A DNA stretch of 64,000 nt from Limimaricola pyoseonensis (GTDB lineage: Bacteria > Pseudomonadota > Alphaproteobacteria > Rhodobacterales > Rhodobacteraceae), in the NCBI RefSeq assembly GCF_900102015.1, contig NZ_FNAT01000002.1, forward strand, positions 124,001 to 188,000. Reading direction: 5' to 3'. This document shows, piece after piece, positions 52,256-61,089 of this stretch (the stretch's first letter is position 1; each line of letters starts with the position of its first letter). Below the pieces are notes generated by a model, which ran no database searches, was not told the DNA's origin, and saw nothing but the letters and a program-made list of their open reading frames with translations. A program made the position numbers and the translations under genes.

Positions 52256-53346
52256 TGCCCGGACCCATGGGCGCCGCCGCCCGCGCCGAGGCGGCGCGGC
52301 TCTCGGCGCTGTTCGAATCCGTCGGCGCGCAGGCGGTCGACACCTCGATCCTGCAGCCCGCCGACGTGCTGCTCGACCTCTATGGCGAGGACATCCGCGC
52401 GCGCGCCTACGTCACCGCCGACCCGCTCAGGGGCGAGATGATGCTGCGGCCGGACTTCACCGTGCCGGTGGTGCGCGCCCACATGGAAGAGGGCGGCGAC
52501 CCGGCGCGCTACACCTATGCCGGCGAGGTGTTCCGCCGGCAGGAGACCGACCCCGACCGGCCGATCGAGTTCCTGCAGGTCGGCTTCGAGCTGTTCGGCG
52601 GCGACCCGGCCGAGGCCGATGCCGAGGTCTTCGCGACCATCGCAGGCGCGCTGTCGGGTCTCGACCTGCGGCCCTCGACCGGCGACATCGGCATCCTGAT
52701 GGCGGCGGTGCGCGGCTTGCAGACCAGCGACGCCCGCAAGGGCGCGCTTTTGCGCCACATCTGGCGGCCGCGCCGCTTCCGGGCGCTGCTCGACCGCTAC
52801 AGCGCCCGCACGCCGCTGCCCGCGCACAAGAAGACGCTGCTCGCCGCCGCCGACCCGTTCAAGGAGGCCGGGCCGCAGGTCGGCGTCCGCAGCCGCGCCG
52901 AGGTCGCGGACCGCATCAGCACGCTGCGCGAGGACGCCGACACCCGCCCGCTCTCCGAGGAGGAGACGGCGCTGATCGACATGATCCTCGACCTGCGCGA
53001 GACCGCGCCCAACGTGCTCTCGGCGCTGCGCGACATCGCCGTCGACATGCCCGCCATCACCGAGGCGGTCTCGGGGCTGCGCCGCCGGCTCGACGCGCTC
53101 TCGGCGCGCGGGGTGGATGTCGACGCGCTGCCCTTCGAGGGCAGCTTCGGCCGCACCACGCTCGAGTATTACGACGGCTTCGTCTTCGGCTTCCAGCATG
53201 CCAGCCGCGCCGACCTGCCGCCCGTCGCCACCGGCGGGCGCTACGACGCGCTGACCCGCGTGCTGGGGCAGGGGCGCTCGGTCGCCGCGGTGGGCGGCGT
53301 GGTCCGCCCCGAGCTTGTCGTCCGCATCAGGGAGGGCCGGGCATGA
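52252..53346 (+). CDS. hisZ: ATP phosphoribosyltransferase regulatory subunit
   Basis: 364-residue histidyl-tRNA-synthetase paralogue lacking the anticodon-binding domain. [62 protein letters not shown] and [17 protein letters not shown] are the retained catalytic-domain blocks. It forms a hetero-octamer with short HisG and is required for activity and feedback inhibition by histidine. Overlaps hisS and hisG through ATGA on both sides. Confidence 0.94.
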   Translation: MMPGPMGAAARAEAARLSALFESVGAQAVDTSILQPADVLLDLYGEDIRARAYVTADPLRGEMMLRPDFTVPVVRAHMEEGGDPARYTYAGEVFRRQETDPDRPIEFLQVGFELFGGDPAEADAEVFATIAGALSGLDLRPSTGDIGILMAAVRGLQTSDARKGALLRHIWRPRRFRALLDRYSARTPLPAHKKTLLAAADPFKEAGPQVGVRSRAEVADRISTLREDADTRPLSEEETALIDMILDLRETAPNVLSALRDIAVDMPAITEAVSGLRRRLDALSARGVDVDALPFEGSFGRTTLEYYDGFVFGFQHASRADLPPVATGGRYDALTRVLGQGRSVAAVGGVVRPELVVRIREGRA

Positions 53347-54035
53347 CGATCCGTCTCGGCGTGCCGTCCAAGGGACGGCTGATGGACAAGACCTTCGACT
53401 GGTTCGGCGCGCGCGGCCTGACCCTGCGCAAGAACGGCAACGACCGCGAATATGCGGGCGTGGTCGAGGGCATCGGCGGGGTCGAGCTGGCGCTGCTGTC
53501 GGCGGGCGAGATCCCGCGCGAGCTGGCCGCGGGCCGGCTGCATCTGGGCGTCACCGGCTCCGACCTCGTGCGCGAGAAGGTGGCCGGCTGGGACCTGCGC
53601 CTGCGCGAACTGGCGCGGCTCGGATTCGGCGGGGCGGATCTGGTGATCGCGGTGCCGCAGGGCTGGGTCGATGTCGACACGCTCGACGATCTCGACGCGG
53701 TCGCCGCCGCCTTCCGCCGCCGCCACGGCTTCAGGCTGCGCATCGCCACCAAGTATCACCGGCTGACCCGCGAGTTCCTGAAGGAGCACGGCGTGGCCGA
53801 CTACCAGCTGGTCGACAGCCAGGGCGCGACCGAGGGCGTGGTCCGCAACGAGACCGCCGAGGCGATCTCCGACATCACCTCGACCGGCGAGACGCTGCGC
53901 GCCAACGGGCTGAAGATCCTCTCTGACGGGCTGATCCATTCCAGCCAGGCGACTCTGTTCCGCTCGGGTGCGGCGCAATGGAGCGAGGCGCACCGCGCCA
54001 CGCTCGAGGCGCTGGAGGAAAAGCTCGGGATCTAG
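53343..54035 (+). CDS. hisG: ATP phosphoribosyltransferase, short catalytic subunit
   Basis: 230-residue short-form HisG, the first enzyme of histidine synthesis (ATP + PRPP). [20 protein letters not shown] opens the protein; HLGVTGSDLVREK and the PRPP loop EAISDITSTGETLRANGL are present. The C-terminal regulatory domain of long HisG is absent, consistent with hisZ next to it. Stop shares CTAG with the convergent DUF1489 gene. Confidence 0.95.
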   Translation: MTIRLGVPSKGRLMDKTFDWFGARGLTLRKNGNDREYAGVVEGIGGVELALLSAGEIPRELAAGRLHLGVTGSDLVREKVAGWDLRLRELARLGFGGADLVIAVPQGWVDVDTLDDLDAVAAAFRRRHGFRLRIATKYHRLTREFLKEHGVADYQLVDSQGATEGVVRNETAEAISDITSTGETLRANGLKILSDGLIHSSQATLFRSGAAQWSEAHRATLEALEEKLGI

Positions 54036-54457
54036 AGCACGCCGATCTCGGCCAGCGCCGCCTGCAGCGCCGGCGGCAGCGGCTCTTCCGGCTCGGCCCC
54101 GGCGGCGATGTCGCGAGGCGCGTCGCCGGGCTTGAGGTAGCGCCAGCCCTGGAAGGCGCGCTTCGGCGTCGCCGCCACGCGCCTGAGATCCGGTTCGCAG
54201 ACGATGGCGCAGCGGCGAATGCCGTCGCCGCGATCGACCTCGTCGAATCGCAGCACGCGCTGGCGGCACAGGATCACGCCCTTGATCACCCAGTAGATCG
54301 AGCCGCCGTCGAGCACCTCCTCGGCGCGCTTGGGCCACATCCGGGTGACGTGGCGGGGCAGGCCGTCGGGGCCCTGTCCGCGCGGGTCGGACTGCCATGC
54401 GGCGAGGTCGGCCACGTCCTCCGTGCCGACCGAGAGCTTGATGAGATGAAGAGCCAT
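54032..54457 (-). CDS. DUF1489 family protein
   Basis: 141 residues beginning MALHLIKLSVGTEDVADLAAWQ, followed by RHVTRMWPKRAEEVLDGGSIYWVIKGVILCRQRVLRFD and CEPDLRRVAATPKRAFQGWRYL. This matches the alphaproteobacterial family DUF1489 of unknown function. ATG at 54457. Divergent from nrdJ. Confidence 0.88.
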   Translation of the reverse strand: MALHLIKLSVGTEDVADLAAWQSDPRGQGPDGLPRHVTRMWPKRAEEVLDGGSIYWVIKGVILCRQRVLRFDEVDRGDGIRRCAIVCEPDLRRVAATPKRAFQGWRYLKPGDAPRDIAAGAEPEEPLPPALQAALAEIGVL

Positions 54458-54528
54458 GACAGGGACTTAGACGCGGCGCGGGGTCGCCTCAAGTCGCGAT
54501 TTCGTGTTGCCGTGGGGTCGCAATTTCT

Positions 54529-54537
54529 TGTGGATAA
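54529..54537 (-). promoter_or_regulatory. Perfect DnaA box upstream of nrdJ
   Basis: TGTGGATAA, the exact reverse complement of the consensus DnaA box TTATCCACA, 130 bp before the nrdJ start in a patch noticeably richer in A/T than the surrounding DNA. Confidence 0.6.
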
Positions 54538-54551
54538 GCCTATGTCAAGCA

Positions 54552-54565
54552 CAAGCTGTAGCTTG
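54552..54565. promoter_or_regulatory. Perfect palindrome in the nrdJ promoter region (possible NrdR site)
   Basis: CAAGCTGTAGCTTG, a 14-bp interrupted palindrome (CAAGCT-GT-AGCTTG). It overlaps CTTGAG (54562-54567), which with TATATC (54584-54589, 16-bp spacer) could form the promoter. A second inverted repeat, GCTGG-7-CCAGC, is at 54577-54593. Position suits a repressor such as NrdR, but the match to an NrdR box is only loose. Confidence 0.45.
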
Positions 54566-54666
54566 AGGCGTGCTATGCTGGTCTATATCCAGCGTCGACG
54601 GTGGAGCGACTGCCGCCCCCGATCTTGATACATTCCAGACCCCGCCCCAGCCGAAGGATCGCTGCC

Positions 54667-56943
54667 ATGACCCGTTTTTCCGCGCCCATCGCCGAACAGA
54701 TCTGGGACATGAAATATCGGTTCAAGCAGAGCGACGGCACGCCGATCGACACCAGCGTCGAGGACAGCTGGCGCCGCATCGCCCGCGCGCTCGCCGCGCC
54801 CGAGAAGGACCCTGCCCACTGGGAGGAGAAGTTCTACGGCGCGCTCGAGGATTTCCGCTACCTGCCCGCCGGCCGGATCACCGCCGGCGCCGGCACCGCG
54901 CGCGCGGTGACGCTGTTCAACTGCTTTGTCATGGGCACCGTGCCCGATTCGATGTCGGGCATCTTCGACATGCTGAAGGAAGCGGCGCTGACCATGCAGC
55001 AGGGCGGCGGCATCGGCTACGACTTCTCGACCATCCGGCCGCGCGGCGCCGAGGTGAAGGGCGTGGCGGCCGACGCCTCGGGCCCGCTCTCCTTCATGGA
55101 TGTCTGGGACGCGATGTGCCGCACCATCATGTCGGCGGGCTCGCGCCGCGGCGCGATGATGGCGACGATGCGCTGCGACCACCCCGACATCGAGAGCTTC
55201 ATCACCGCCAAGTCCGACCCGGCCCGCCTGCGCATGTTCAACATGTCGGTGCTGGTGACAGACCCGTTCATGGAGGCCGTGAAGGCCGACGGCTCGTGGG
55301 ACCTCGTCTTCAAGGACAAGGTCTACAAGACCGTGCAGGCGCGTGACCTGTGGAACGCGATCATGAAGTCGACCTACGACCAGGCCGAGCCGGGCGTGAT
55401 CTTCATCGACCGCATCAACCAGATGAACAACCTCGGCTACTGCGAGGAGATCTCGGCCACCAATCCCTGCGGCGAGCAGCCGCTGCCGCCCTACGGCGCC
55501 TGTCTGCTGGGCTCGATCAACCTCGCCAAGCTGGTGAAGAACGCCTTCGAGAAGGGCGCCAAGCTCGACGAGGCCGAACTCGACGATCTCGTGGCCCTCG
55601 CGGTGCGGATGATGGACAACGTCGTCGACGCCTCGAACTTCCCGCTCGAGGCGCAGGCCGAGGAGGCCCGCAACAAGCGCCGCATCGGCCTCGGCGTCAC
55701 CGGCCTTGCCGACGCGCTCTTGATGGTCGGGCTGCGCTACGGCTCGGACGAGGCCGCCGCCCAGACCGAGGCCTGGATGAAGCGCATCGCGCGCGCCTCC
55801 TACCTCGCCTCGGTGGAGCTGGCGAAGGAGAAGGGCGCCTTCCCGCTGTTCGACGCCAAGAAGTACCTCGCCTCGGGCAACATGCAGCAGATGGACAAGG
55901 ACGTGCGCGACGCGATTGCCAAGCACGGCATCCGCAACGCGCTGCTGACCTCGATCGCGCCGACCGGCACCATCTCGCTCTACGCGGGCAACGTGTCCTC
56001 GGGCATCGAGCCGGTCTTCGCCTATGCCTACACCCGCAAGGTGCTGCAGAAGGACGGCACCCGCACCGAGGAAGAGGTCGTCGACTACGCCGTGCAGGCC
56101 TGGCGCGAGAAGTTCGGCGATGCCGAGCTGCCGGACTACTTCGTCAACGCCCAGACGCTGAAGCCGATGGAGCACGTGAAGATGCAGTCGGCCGCGCAGA
56201 AGTGGATCGACAGCTCGATCTCCAAGACGATCAACTGCCCCGAGGACATTTCCTTCGAGGACTTCAAGGACGTCTACATGGAGGCCTACGAGACCGGCTG
56301 CAAAGGCTGCACCACCTACCGGCCGAACGACATCACCGGCTCCGTGCTGTCGGTCTCCGAGCCCGCCAAGGCGCCCGAGGCCAAGACCGCGCCGAAGGAG
56401 GCCGAGGGCGGCGAGGTGATCTACATGTCCGAGCCGCTCGACCGCCCCTCCGAGCTCGAGGGCGCGACCTACAAGCTGAAGTGGCCCGACAGCGAGCACG
56501 CGATCTACATCACCATCAACGACCTGGTCGTGGGTGGCCATCGCCGGCCCTTCGAGGTGTTCATCAACTCGAAGAACATGGAGCATTTCGCCTGGACCGT
56601 GGCGCTGACGCGGATGGTCTCGGCGGTGTTCCGGCGCGGCGGCGACGTGTCCTTCGTGGTCGAGGAGCTGAAGGCGGTGTTCGACCCGCGCGGCGGCGCC
56701 TGGATGCAGGGCAAGTACGTGCCCTCGATCCTCGCGGCGATCGGCGGCGTGATCGAGAAGCACATGATCTCCACCGGCTTCCTCGCCGGCGAGGGCATGG
56801 GCCTGAAGGAGGACCCGCAGCAGCAGGTGGTCAACCTCGACGCCCCCCGCGGCCCGGCCTGCCCCTCCTGCGGCAGCTTCGAGATGCGCATGGTCGAGGG
56901 CTGCATGACCTGCGGCAGCTGCGGCCACTCCAAGTGCGGCTGA
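54667..56943 (+). CDS. nrdJ: Adenosylcobalamin-dependent (class II) ribonucleotide reductase
   Basis: 758-residue enzyme making deoxyribonucleotides with a B12-generated thiyl radical, oxygen-independent. Active-site cysteines: RAVTLFNCFVMGT, and NPCGEQPLPPYGACLLGSINL with the radical-bearing Cys. SIAPTGTISLYAGNVSSGIEP forms the substrate loop. The C-terminus carries GCKGCTTYRPN and a Cys-rich tail (CPSCGSF...CMTCGSCGHSKCG) for thioredoxin-type re-reduction. ATG at 54667. Depends on cobalamin, two late synthesis genes for which are in this window. Ends at a strong terminator after a 118-bp untranslated stretch. Confidence 0.96.
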   Translation: MTRFSAPIAEQIWDMKYRFKQSDGTPIDTSVEDSWRRIARALAAPEKDPAHWEEKFYGALEDFRYLPAGRITAGAGTARAVTLFNCFVMGTVPDSMSGIFDMLKEAALTMQQGGGIGYDFSTIRPRGAEVKGVAADASGPLSFMDVWDAMCRTIMSAGSRRGAMMATMRCDHPDIESFITAKSDPARLRMFNMSVLVTDPFMEAVKADGSWDLVFKDKVYKTVQARDLWNAIMKSTYDQAEPGVIFIDRINQMNNLGYCEEISATNPCGEQPLPPYGACLLGSINLAKLVKNAFEKGAKLDEAELDDLVALAVRMMDNVVDASNFPLEAQAEEARNKRRIGLGVTGLADALLMVGLRYGSDEAAAQTEAWMKRIARASYLASVELAKEKGAFPLFDAKKYLASGNMQQMDKDVRDAIAKHGIRNALLTSIAPTGTISLYAGNVSSGIEPVFAYAYTRKVLQKDGTRTEEEVVDYAVQAWREKFGDAELPDYFVNAQTLKPMEHVKMQSAAQKWIDSSISKTINCPEDISFEDFKDVYMEAYETGCKGCTTYRPNDITGSVLSVSEPAKAPEAKTAPKEAEGGEVIYMSEPLDRPSELEGATYKLKWPDSEHAIYITINDLVVGGHRRPFEVFINSKNMEHFAWTVALTRMVSAVFRRGGDVSFVVEELKAVFDPRGGAWMQGKYVPSILAAIGGVIEKHMISTGFLAGEGMGLKEDPQQQVVNLDAPRGPACPSCGSFEMRMVEGCMTCGSCGHSKCG

Positions 56944-57061
56944 TCTGATGGCGCGAGGTTGCTGCTGAGCCGGCGCTCCCGCGTTTTTCCGAGGGGCCGT
57001 GAGAAACACGCGGAAGGTACCGAAGCGAGGGGCCGTTCGACCACGGAGCCCACGAGAAGAC
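56944..57061 (+). other. Untranslated stretch between nrdJ and its terminator
   Basis: 118 bp with no credible ORF. CGAGGGGCCGT occurs twice (near 56989 and 57026), and CCGCGTTTTTC near 56979 can pair imperfectly with GAGAAACACGCGG near 57001. Could be a structured 3' UTR or a 3'-derived small RNA released with the terminator. The whole gap to 57274 (331 bp) otherwise holds only the terminator and leader of the next gene. Confidence 0.35.
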
Positions 57062-57093
57062 GGGCCGCGGCATTGCCGCGGCCCTTTTCGTTT
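57062..57093 (+). terminator. Intrinsic terminator downstream of nrdJ
   Basis: Perfect 10-bp stem GGGCCGCGGC/GCCGCGGCCC with a 3-base loop, followed by TTTTCGTTT. Confidence 0.88.
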
Positions 57094-57274
57094 CGCGGAT
57101 CCGAGCCCGACGGCTGACATCTGTCGGCGTCACCGGACGACGCCTCCGGATTCGAGCGGCCGGGTTCTCGGGGGCGCAAGGAATCCCCCGCCGCCGGTTT
57201 CGAAATTTCGCTCGCGCCGCGATCGCGGCAGCGGTGCTATGATGCCCTTGATGCGCAGCGAGGAGGAGCGATCA

Positions 57275-57628
57275 GTGGCTTGGATCATGGCTTATGCCGG
57301 GGCAGTCCCGACGGCGAAGAAGGATGAGTATCAGGCGCATGCCGCGCGGATGGCGGAGGTGTTCCGCAAGCACGGCGCGACGCGCGTCGTCGAGAGCTGG
57401 GGCATGGCCGTCCCGCCGGGGGAGGTGACGTCCTTCCCGCTCGCCGTGCAGGCCGGCCCGGACGAGACGGTGGTGATGGGCTGGCAGGAATGGCCGGACC
57501 AGGCCACGCAGGAAGCCAAGTTCCGGGAGGCCATGCAGGACCCGGCCATGGGCGACATGGGAGAGGTGCCGATCAACGGCAAGACGATGATCTTCGCCGG
57601 GTTCGAGGTTCTGACGGACCTGTCGTAG
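57275..57628 (+). CDS. DUF1428 family protein
   Basis: 117 residues. AYAGAVPTAKKDEYQAHAARMAEVFRKHGATRVVE, PGEVTSFPLAVQAGPDETVVMGW and NGKTMIFAGFEVL match DUF1428 (E. coli YbaA-like), small ferredoxin-fold proteins of unknown role. The GTG at 57275 lies eight bases after AGGAGG, the best ribosome-binding site here; the ATG at 57287 is too far from it. Probably monocistronic. Confidence 0.82.
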   Translation: MAWIMAYAGAVPTAKKDEYQAHAARMAEVFRKHGATRVVESWGMAVPPGEVTSFPLAVQAGPDETVVMGWQEWPDQATQEAKFREAMQDPAMGDMGEVPINGKTMIFAGFEVLTDLS

Positions 57629-57810
57629 CGCCACGGGCGCCGGGCTGAGGCACGCGCCCCCGTGTCCGCGGTGAAGACGGCGCCCGCCCGGCCGCCGACC
57701 GCGACGGCGGCCTTCGACCCGCGCGCCGAGAGCCCGCAGGGACCGGGGCCCGCCGGGCGCGGAGCCGCGACCTGCGGGCGCGCGGTGCCGGGTGGCATGG
57801 CCCGAGACGG

Positions 57811-58695
57811 TCAGACCTGGTTCAGCACCCAGTTGCGGAACATCTGGACGCGGGGCAGGTCCGTCTTGTCCCAGGGGGTCACGAGATAGTACCCGCCGGG
57901 GCTGACGACCCGGACGGGGAACGGCGCGGTCAGGCTGCCATTGGCGATGTCGTCGTCGGCGAGGTATCTCGGCAGGAGCCCGATCCCCAGCCCCGACTTG
58001 GCGGCCTGCAGAACCATGTAGAAATGCTCCAGCCGCAGGGTCTTGTCGTAGCCGTCGGTGCCGGCACCCACGGCCTGCAGCCAGTGGGACCATGTGCCGG
58101 GGCGCGAGGAATGCGCGATCAGGCTGTGCCGGCGCAGCTGGTCGTAATCGGTCAGGGGGTAGGGGCCGTCCATGATCCGGGGCGAGCAGACGACCTGCAG
58201 CTCCTCCGACATCAGGGGCTCGGCCCGCGCGTCGGGCCAGTTGCCGTAGCCGAAGCGGATCGCCACGTCGATTCCCTCGTCGGCGAAGGCGAGATCGCCG
58301 TCGCTGCTCGTGATGTCGACGGTCAGCTCCGGGTGCAGCTGCATGAAGGAGCCGAGGCGGGGCAGCAGCCATTTCGTGCCGAAGGTGGGCAGCATGCCGA
58401 CGCTGAGCGTGCCGCGCCCGGCCCGGGTGTCGATCAGCTCGCGCGAGGCGCCTTCGAGGATGTCCATCGCCTTGGAGATCTTGCCGGCGTAGTAGACGCC
58501 GTCTTCGGTCAGGCTGATCTGCCGGCCGGCGCGCTGGAACAGCTGCAGCTCGAGATGCTCCTCCAGCCCCTTGATCATGCGGCTGACGGCGCTTTGCGTC
58601 ACGTTCAGCTCTTCGGCGGCACTGGTGAAGCTGCCGTGCCGGGACACGGCCTCGAACGTCCTCAGGGCGTTCAGGGAGGGAAGGGCGCGGCTCAT
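57811..58695 (-). CDS. LysR-family transcriptional regulator (GcvA-like)
   Basis: 294 residues. Helix-turn-helix: LPSLNALRTFEAVSRHGSFTSAAEELNVTQSAVSRMIKGLEEHL. The effector domain has GRGTLSVGMLPTFGTKWLLPRLGSF and AIRFGYGNWPDARAEPL; the subgroup resembles GcvA/AmpR-type regulators. ATG at 58695 is preceded by GGAATACAGG. It is divergent from, and separated by 117 bp from, the four-gene cluster that follows, so it is the likely regulator of that cluster, responding to an unknown metabolite. Confidence 0.93.
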   Translation of the reverse strand: MSRALPSLNALRTFEAVSRHGSFTSAAEELNVTQSAVSRMIKGLEEHLELQLFQRAGRQISLTEDGVYYAGKISKAMDILEGASRELIDTRAGRGTLSVGMLPTFGTKWLLPRLGSFMQLHPELTVDITSSDGDLAFADEGIDVAIRFGYGNWPDARAEPLMSEELQVVCSPRIMDGPYPLTDYDQLRRHSLIAHSSRPGTWSHWLQAVGAGTDGYDKTLRLEHFYMVLQAAKSGLGIGLLPRYLADDDIANGSLTAPFPVRVVSPGGYYLVTPWDKTDLPRVQMFRNWVLNQV

Positions 58696-58812
58696 CCTGT
58701 ATTCCAAAAACTCATTAAAGCACCAGAATTTCGCAGGTTGAGACGCTAGTCAATTCCGGCCGATCCTGTCCTCGAAACAGTGTTGCCGCGACGGCATGAC
58801 GGGAAACCGACC
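58696..58812. promoter_or_regulatory. Divergent promoter region of LysR gene and four-gene cluster
   Basis: 117 bp; the LysR-proximal 58701-58731 stretch is strikingly A/T-rich for this window and contains ATTCC...GGAAT-like half sites (ATTCC and CAGAATTT). A LysR operator (T-N11-A) is expected here but I cannot single one out. Confidence 0.5.
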
Positions 58813-59991
58813 GTGAACCTCAGCAAGATCACATACAGCCTGACCGCGGTCGCGATGGGCATTCATGCCCTCGAACGCCAGAGAAACGACGGCAACAGCC
58901 TGCTGGATGGCGAGGGCCTTGTCCCGATCTACACCGGCGGCGACATGGTGGCCCCGCGCCGCTACGAGGATTGGGACACCGCGCGGCGCGAACTGCTGCA
59001 GCTCGAGGCCGCGCTGGGCGGTATCGCGCCGGGGGAACGGCGCACATTCCTTGAAGGAATGATCGCATCGCTGCTTCTGGCGGTGCGGCTGTTTTCCGGG
59101 GGCAGCCCGACCTACGAGCAGAAGGTCATGGGGCTGGTCGGTGCCGATCGCGGGCACGAGGATGCGGGCATGATCGCCGGCTGCCGCGACCGCATCGACC
59201 GGCTCCTGACCCGGATGGGCTTCGTGCGCGGATCGCTGGCCGACAGGGTGCGGTCGTGGGAGGACGCCCGCGCCATCGACGAGGGCCGGCTGGACGCCGC
59301 CCTGGCCGAGCTGGTGGCCGAGGCCAAGCGCCGCACCGACGAGATGATCTTCGATACCGGCGACTTCACGATGGAGATCCGCCCGGTGCGCGACGTGCCC
59401 TACCCGGCATGGTGCGGCTTCGCCGAGCGGCGGGTGGACCTGAACGTCGACATGATGTTCTCGCGCGCCGGGCTGAAGCACATCATCTGCCACAACATCT
59501 TTCCCGGCCACGCGACCCAGGCGCTCTACGCCCATGCCGAGGTCGCGGCGGGGCGCTCGACCGTGGACGCGCTGCTCATCTCGGCCAACGCCGTCACCGG
59601 CTGCGTGCAGGAGGGCATCGGCGATCAGGGCATCTACCTGATCGACTGGATGGAAGACGAGGACGACGAGCTGACGGCGGAGCTGCGCAACCTGCGCTCC
59701 GCCTGCCAGACCAGCGCCACATGGGCCTACATGGCCGAGGGGCAGTCGGCCGAGCGCACGGTGAACTACCTGCGCGACACGGCGCTGGGGCAGGATGCGT
59801 GGGTGCGCGGCCGCCTGCGCTCGGCCGCGCATCCGTTCAAGGGCCCCTTCGCCGCCTCGTTCTGGACGGGCAACGAGGTGGTGCGCCGCGTGCGGGAGCG
59901 GGTGTCCGACGCCCATCGTCCCGAGTTCATCCGATACCTGTACGGGCGGGCGCACAGCCCCCGGAGCCTGGAAATGTACCAGCCAGCTTAA
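58813..59991 (+). CDS. Divergent DUF885-like protein with HNxxPGH in place of HExxPGH
   Basis: 392 residues, no signal peptide. The only strong signature is HNIFPGHATQ at 227-236, which aligns position by position with the HExxPGHxxQ zinc motif of DUF885 peptidase-like proteins, but Asn228 replaces the catalytic Glu. A candidate third ligand is Glu267 in VQEGIGDQGIYLIDW. The C-terminal part (LRSACQTSATWAYMAEGQSAERTVNYL, FWTGNEVVRRVRERV) vaguely follows the family's helical layout. The start is uncertain: GTG 58813 (GGGAAA upstream) is preferred, TTG 58780 possible. First gene of the cluster; next gene 15 bp on. Assignment to the family is by motif only. Confidence 0.6.
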   Translation: MNLSKITYSLTAVAMGIHALERQRNDGNSLLDGEGLVPIYTGGDMVAPRRYEDWDTARRELLQLEAALGGIAPGERRTFLEGMIASLLLAVRLFSGGSPTYEQKVMGLVGADRGHEDAGMIAGCRDRIDRLLTRMGFVRGSLADRVRSWEDARAIDEGRLDAALAELVAEAKRRTDEMIFDTGDFTMEIRPVRDVPYPAWCGFAERRVDLNVDMMFSRAGLKHIICHNIFPGHATQALYAHAEVAAGRSTVDALLISANAVTGCVQEGIGDQGIYLIDWMEDEDDELTAELRNLRSACQTSATWAYMAEGQSAERTVNYLRDTALGQDAWVRGRLRSAAHPFKGPFAASFWTGNEVVRRVRERVSDAHRPEFIRYLYGRAHSPRSLEMYQPA

Positions 59992-60006
59992 CCACCGGAG
60001 ACATAG

Positions 60007-61089
60007 ATGAAGATGACAATCGTTGGCGCCGGCGCCATCGGCGGGCTTGCGGGCGCGTACATGACCCGTGCCGGACATGATGTGACGCTGACCGACCGCT
60101 GGGCCGAGCACGTGGACCGGATGAAGGAGCGCGGCCTGTTCATCGACGGCGTTCGCGGCGAGATGACGATCCCCGTCAGGGCGCTGCACCCCTCCGAACT
60201 CGAGGCCCCGCTCGACATGGTGCTGATCGCCACGAAATCGCAGCACGCGGTCGAGGCGGTCGAGCAGCTGGCCCCGCTGATGACGGCCGACACCGCCGTC
60301 GTGTCGTTCCAGAACGGCTTCAACGAGCCGGCCCTCGTCGCGGCGCTGAACGCCGCGGGCCTGCCCGGCGACAGGATGGTGATCGGCGCGATCCCGAACT
60401 ACGGCGGCGCGCTCGTCGATCCCGGCTACATCGAATACGTGCATGAAGGCCCGATCCAGCTGGGCGAGATGGATGGAAGCTCGACCCCGCGCCTGAAGGC
60501 GCTGGCCGAGGCGCTGGGCGCGCTGACGGAGGTGCAGCTTTCCGACAAGATCTGGGGCCAGATCTGGGCCAAGGAGGTCTATGCCAGCCAGGTCGTCTTC
60601 TCGGCGCTGGTGGATGACCGCATCCGCAACACGCTGGGCGTCGAGCGCTACGCCCGGATCGCCGGGGCGATCGTCAAGGAGGCGCTGGAGATCGCGGATG
60701 CCAACGGCATCGACGTGCAGGCCTTCGATTTCTTCGACCCGGCCAATTACCGCGTCAGGACCGCCGACGACACGCGCAAGCTGCTCGACAACATCAACCA
60801 CGCGATCTGGCTTCTGAAGAAGGACCAGGACACCAAGCCGACCCACGACTTCAAGAAGAAGGGCTCGGGCATCTGGTGGGACATCGTCTACCGCAAGCGC
60901 CCGTCCGAGACCCGGTCGTCGTCGGGCAAGCTGATCGATTACGGCAGGGCGGCGGGGGCCGACACGCGGCTCAACGCCAAGCTCTTCGACATGATCTACG
61001 AGATCGAGGACGGCAAACGCGCGCTGGGCTTCCACAACTACGACGAGCTCGAAGCCTATGTCGCCGAATGCGGAAAGGCCCTGCCATGA
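60007..61089 (+). CDS. Ketopantoate reductase-family (PanE/ApbA fold) dehydrogenase
   Basis: 360 residues. NAD(P)-binding MTIVGAGAIGGLAGAYMTRAG, then SFQNGFNEPALVAAL (the NG motif) and IWGQIWAKEVYASQVV, where the Lys matches the catalytic Lys of PanE. The C-terminal catalytic region departs from PanE: the usual Ser...Glu pattern is replaced by THDFKKKGSGIWWDIVYRKR, and the protein is about 60 residues longer than typical PanE. A substrate other than ketopantoate is therefore likely; related proteins act on opine-like or other 2-oxo/2-hydroxy acids. ATGA overlap with the next gene. Confidence 0.8.
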   Translation: MKMTIVGAGAIGGLAGAYMTRAGHDVTLTDRWAEHVDRMKERGLFIDGVRGEMTIPVRALHPSELEAPLDMVLIATKSQHAVEAVEQLAPLMTADTAVVSFQNGFNEPALVAALNAAGLPGDRMVIGAIPNYGGALVDPGYIEYVHEGPIQLGEMDGSSTPRLKALAEALGALTEVQLSDKIWGQIWAKEVYASQVVFSALVDDRIRNTLGVERYARIAGAIVKEALEIADANGIDVQAFDFFDPANYRVRTADDTRKLLDNINHAIWLLKKDQDTKPTHDFKKKGSGIWWDIVYRKRPSETRSSSGKLIDYGRAAGADTRLNAKLFDMIYEIEDGKRALGFHNYDELEAYVAECGKALP

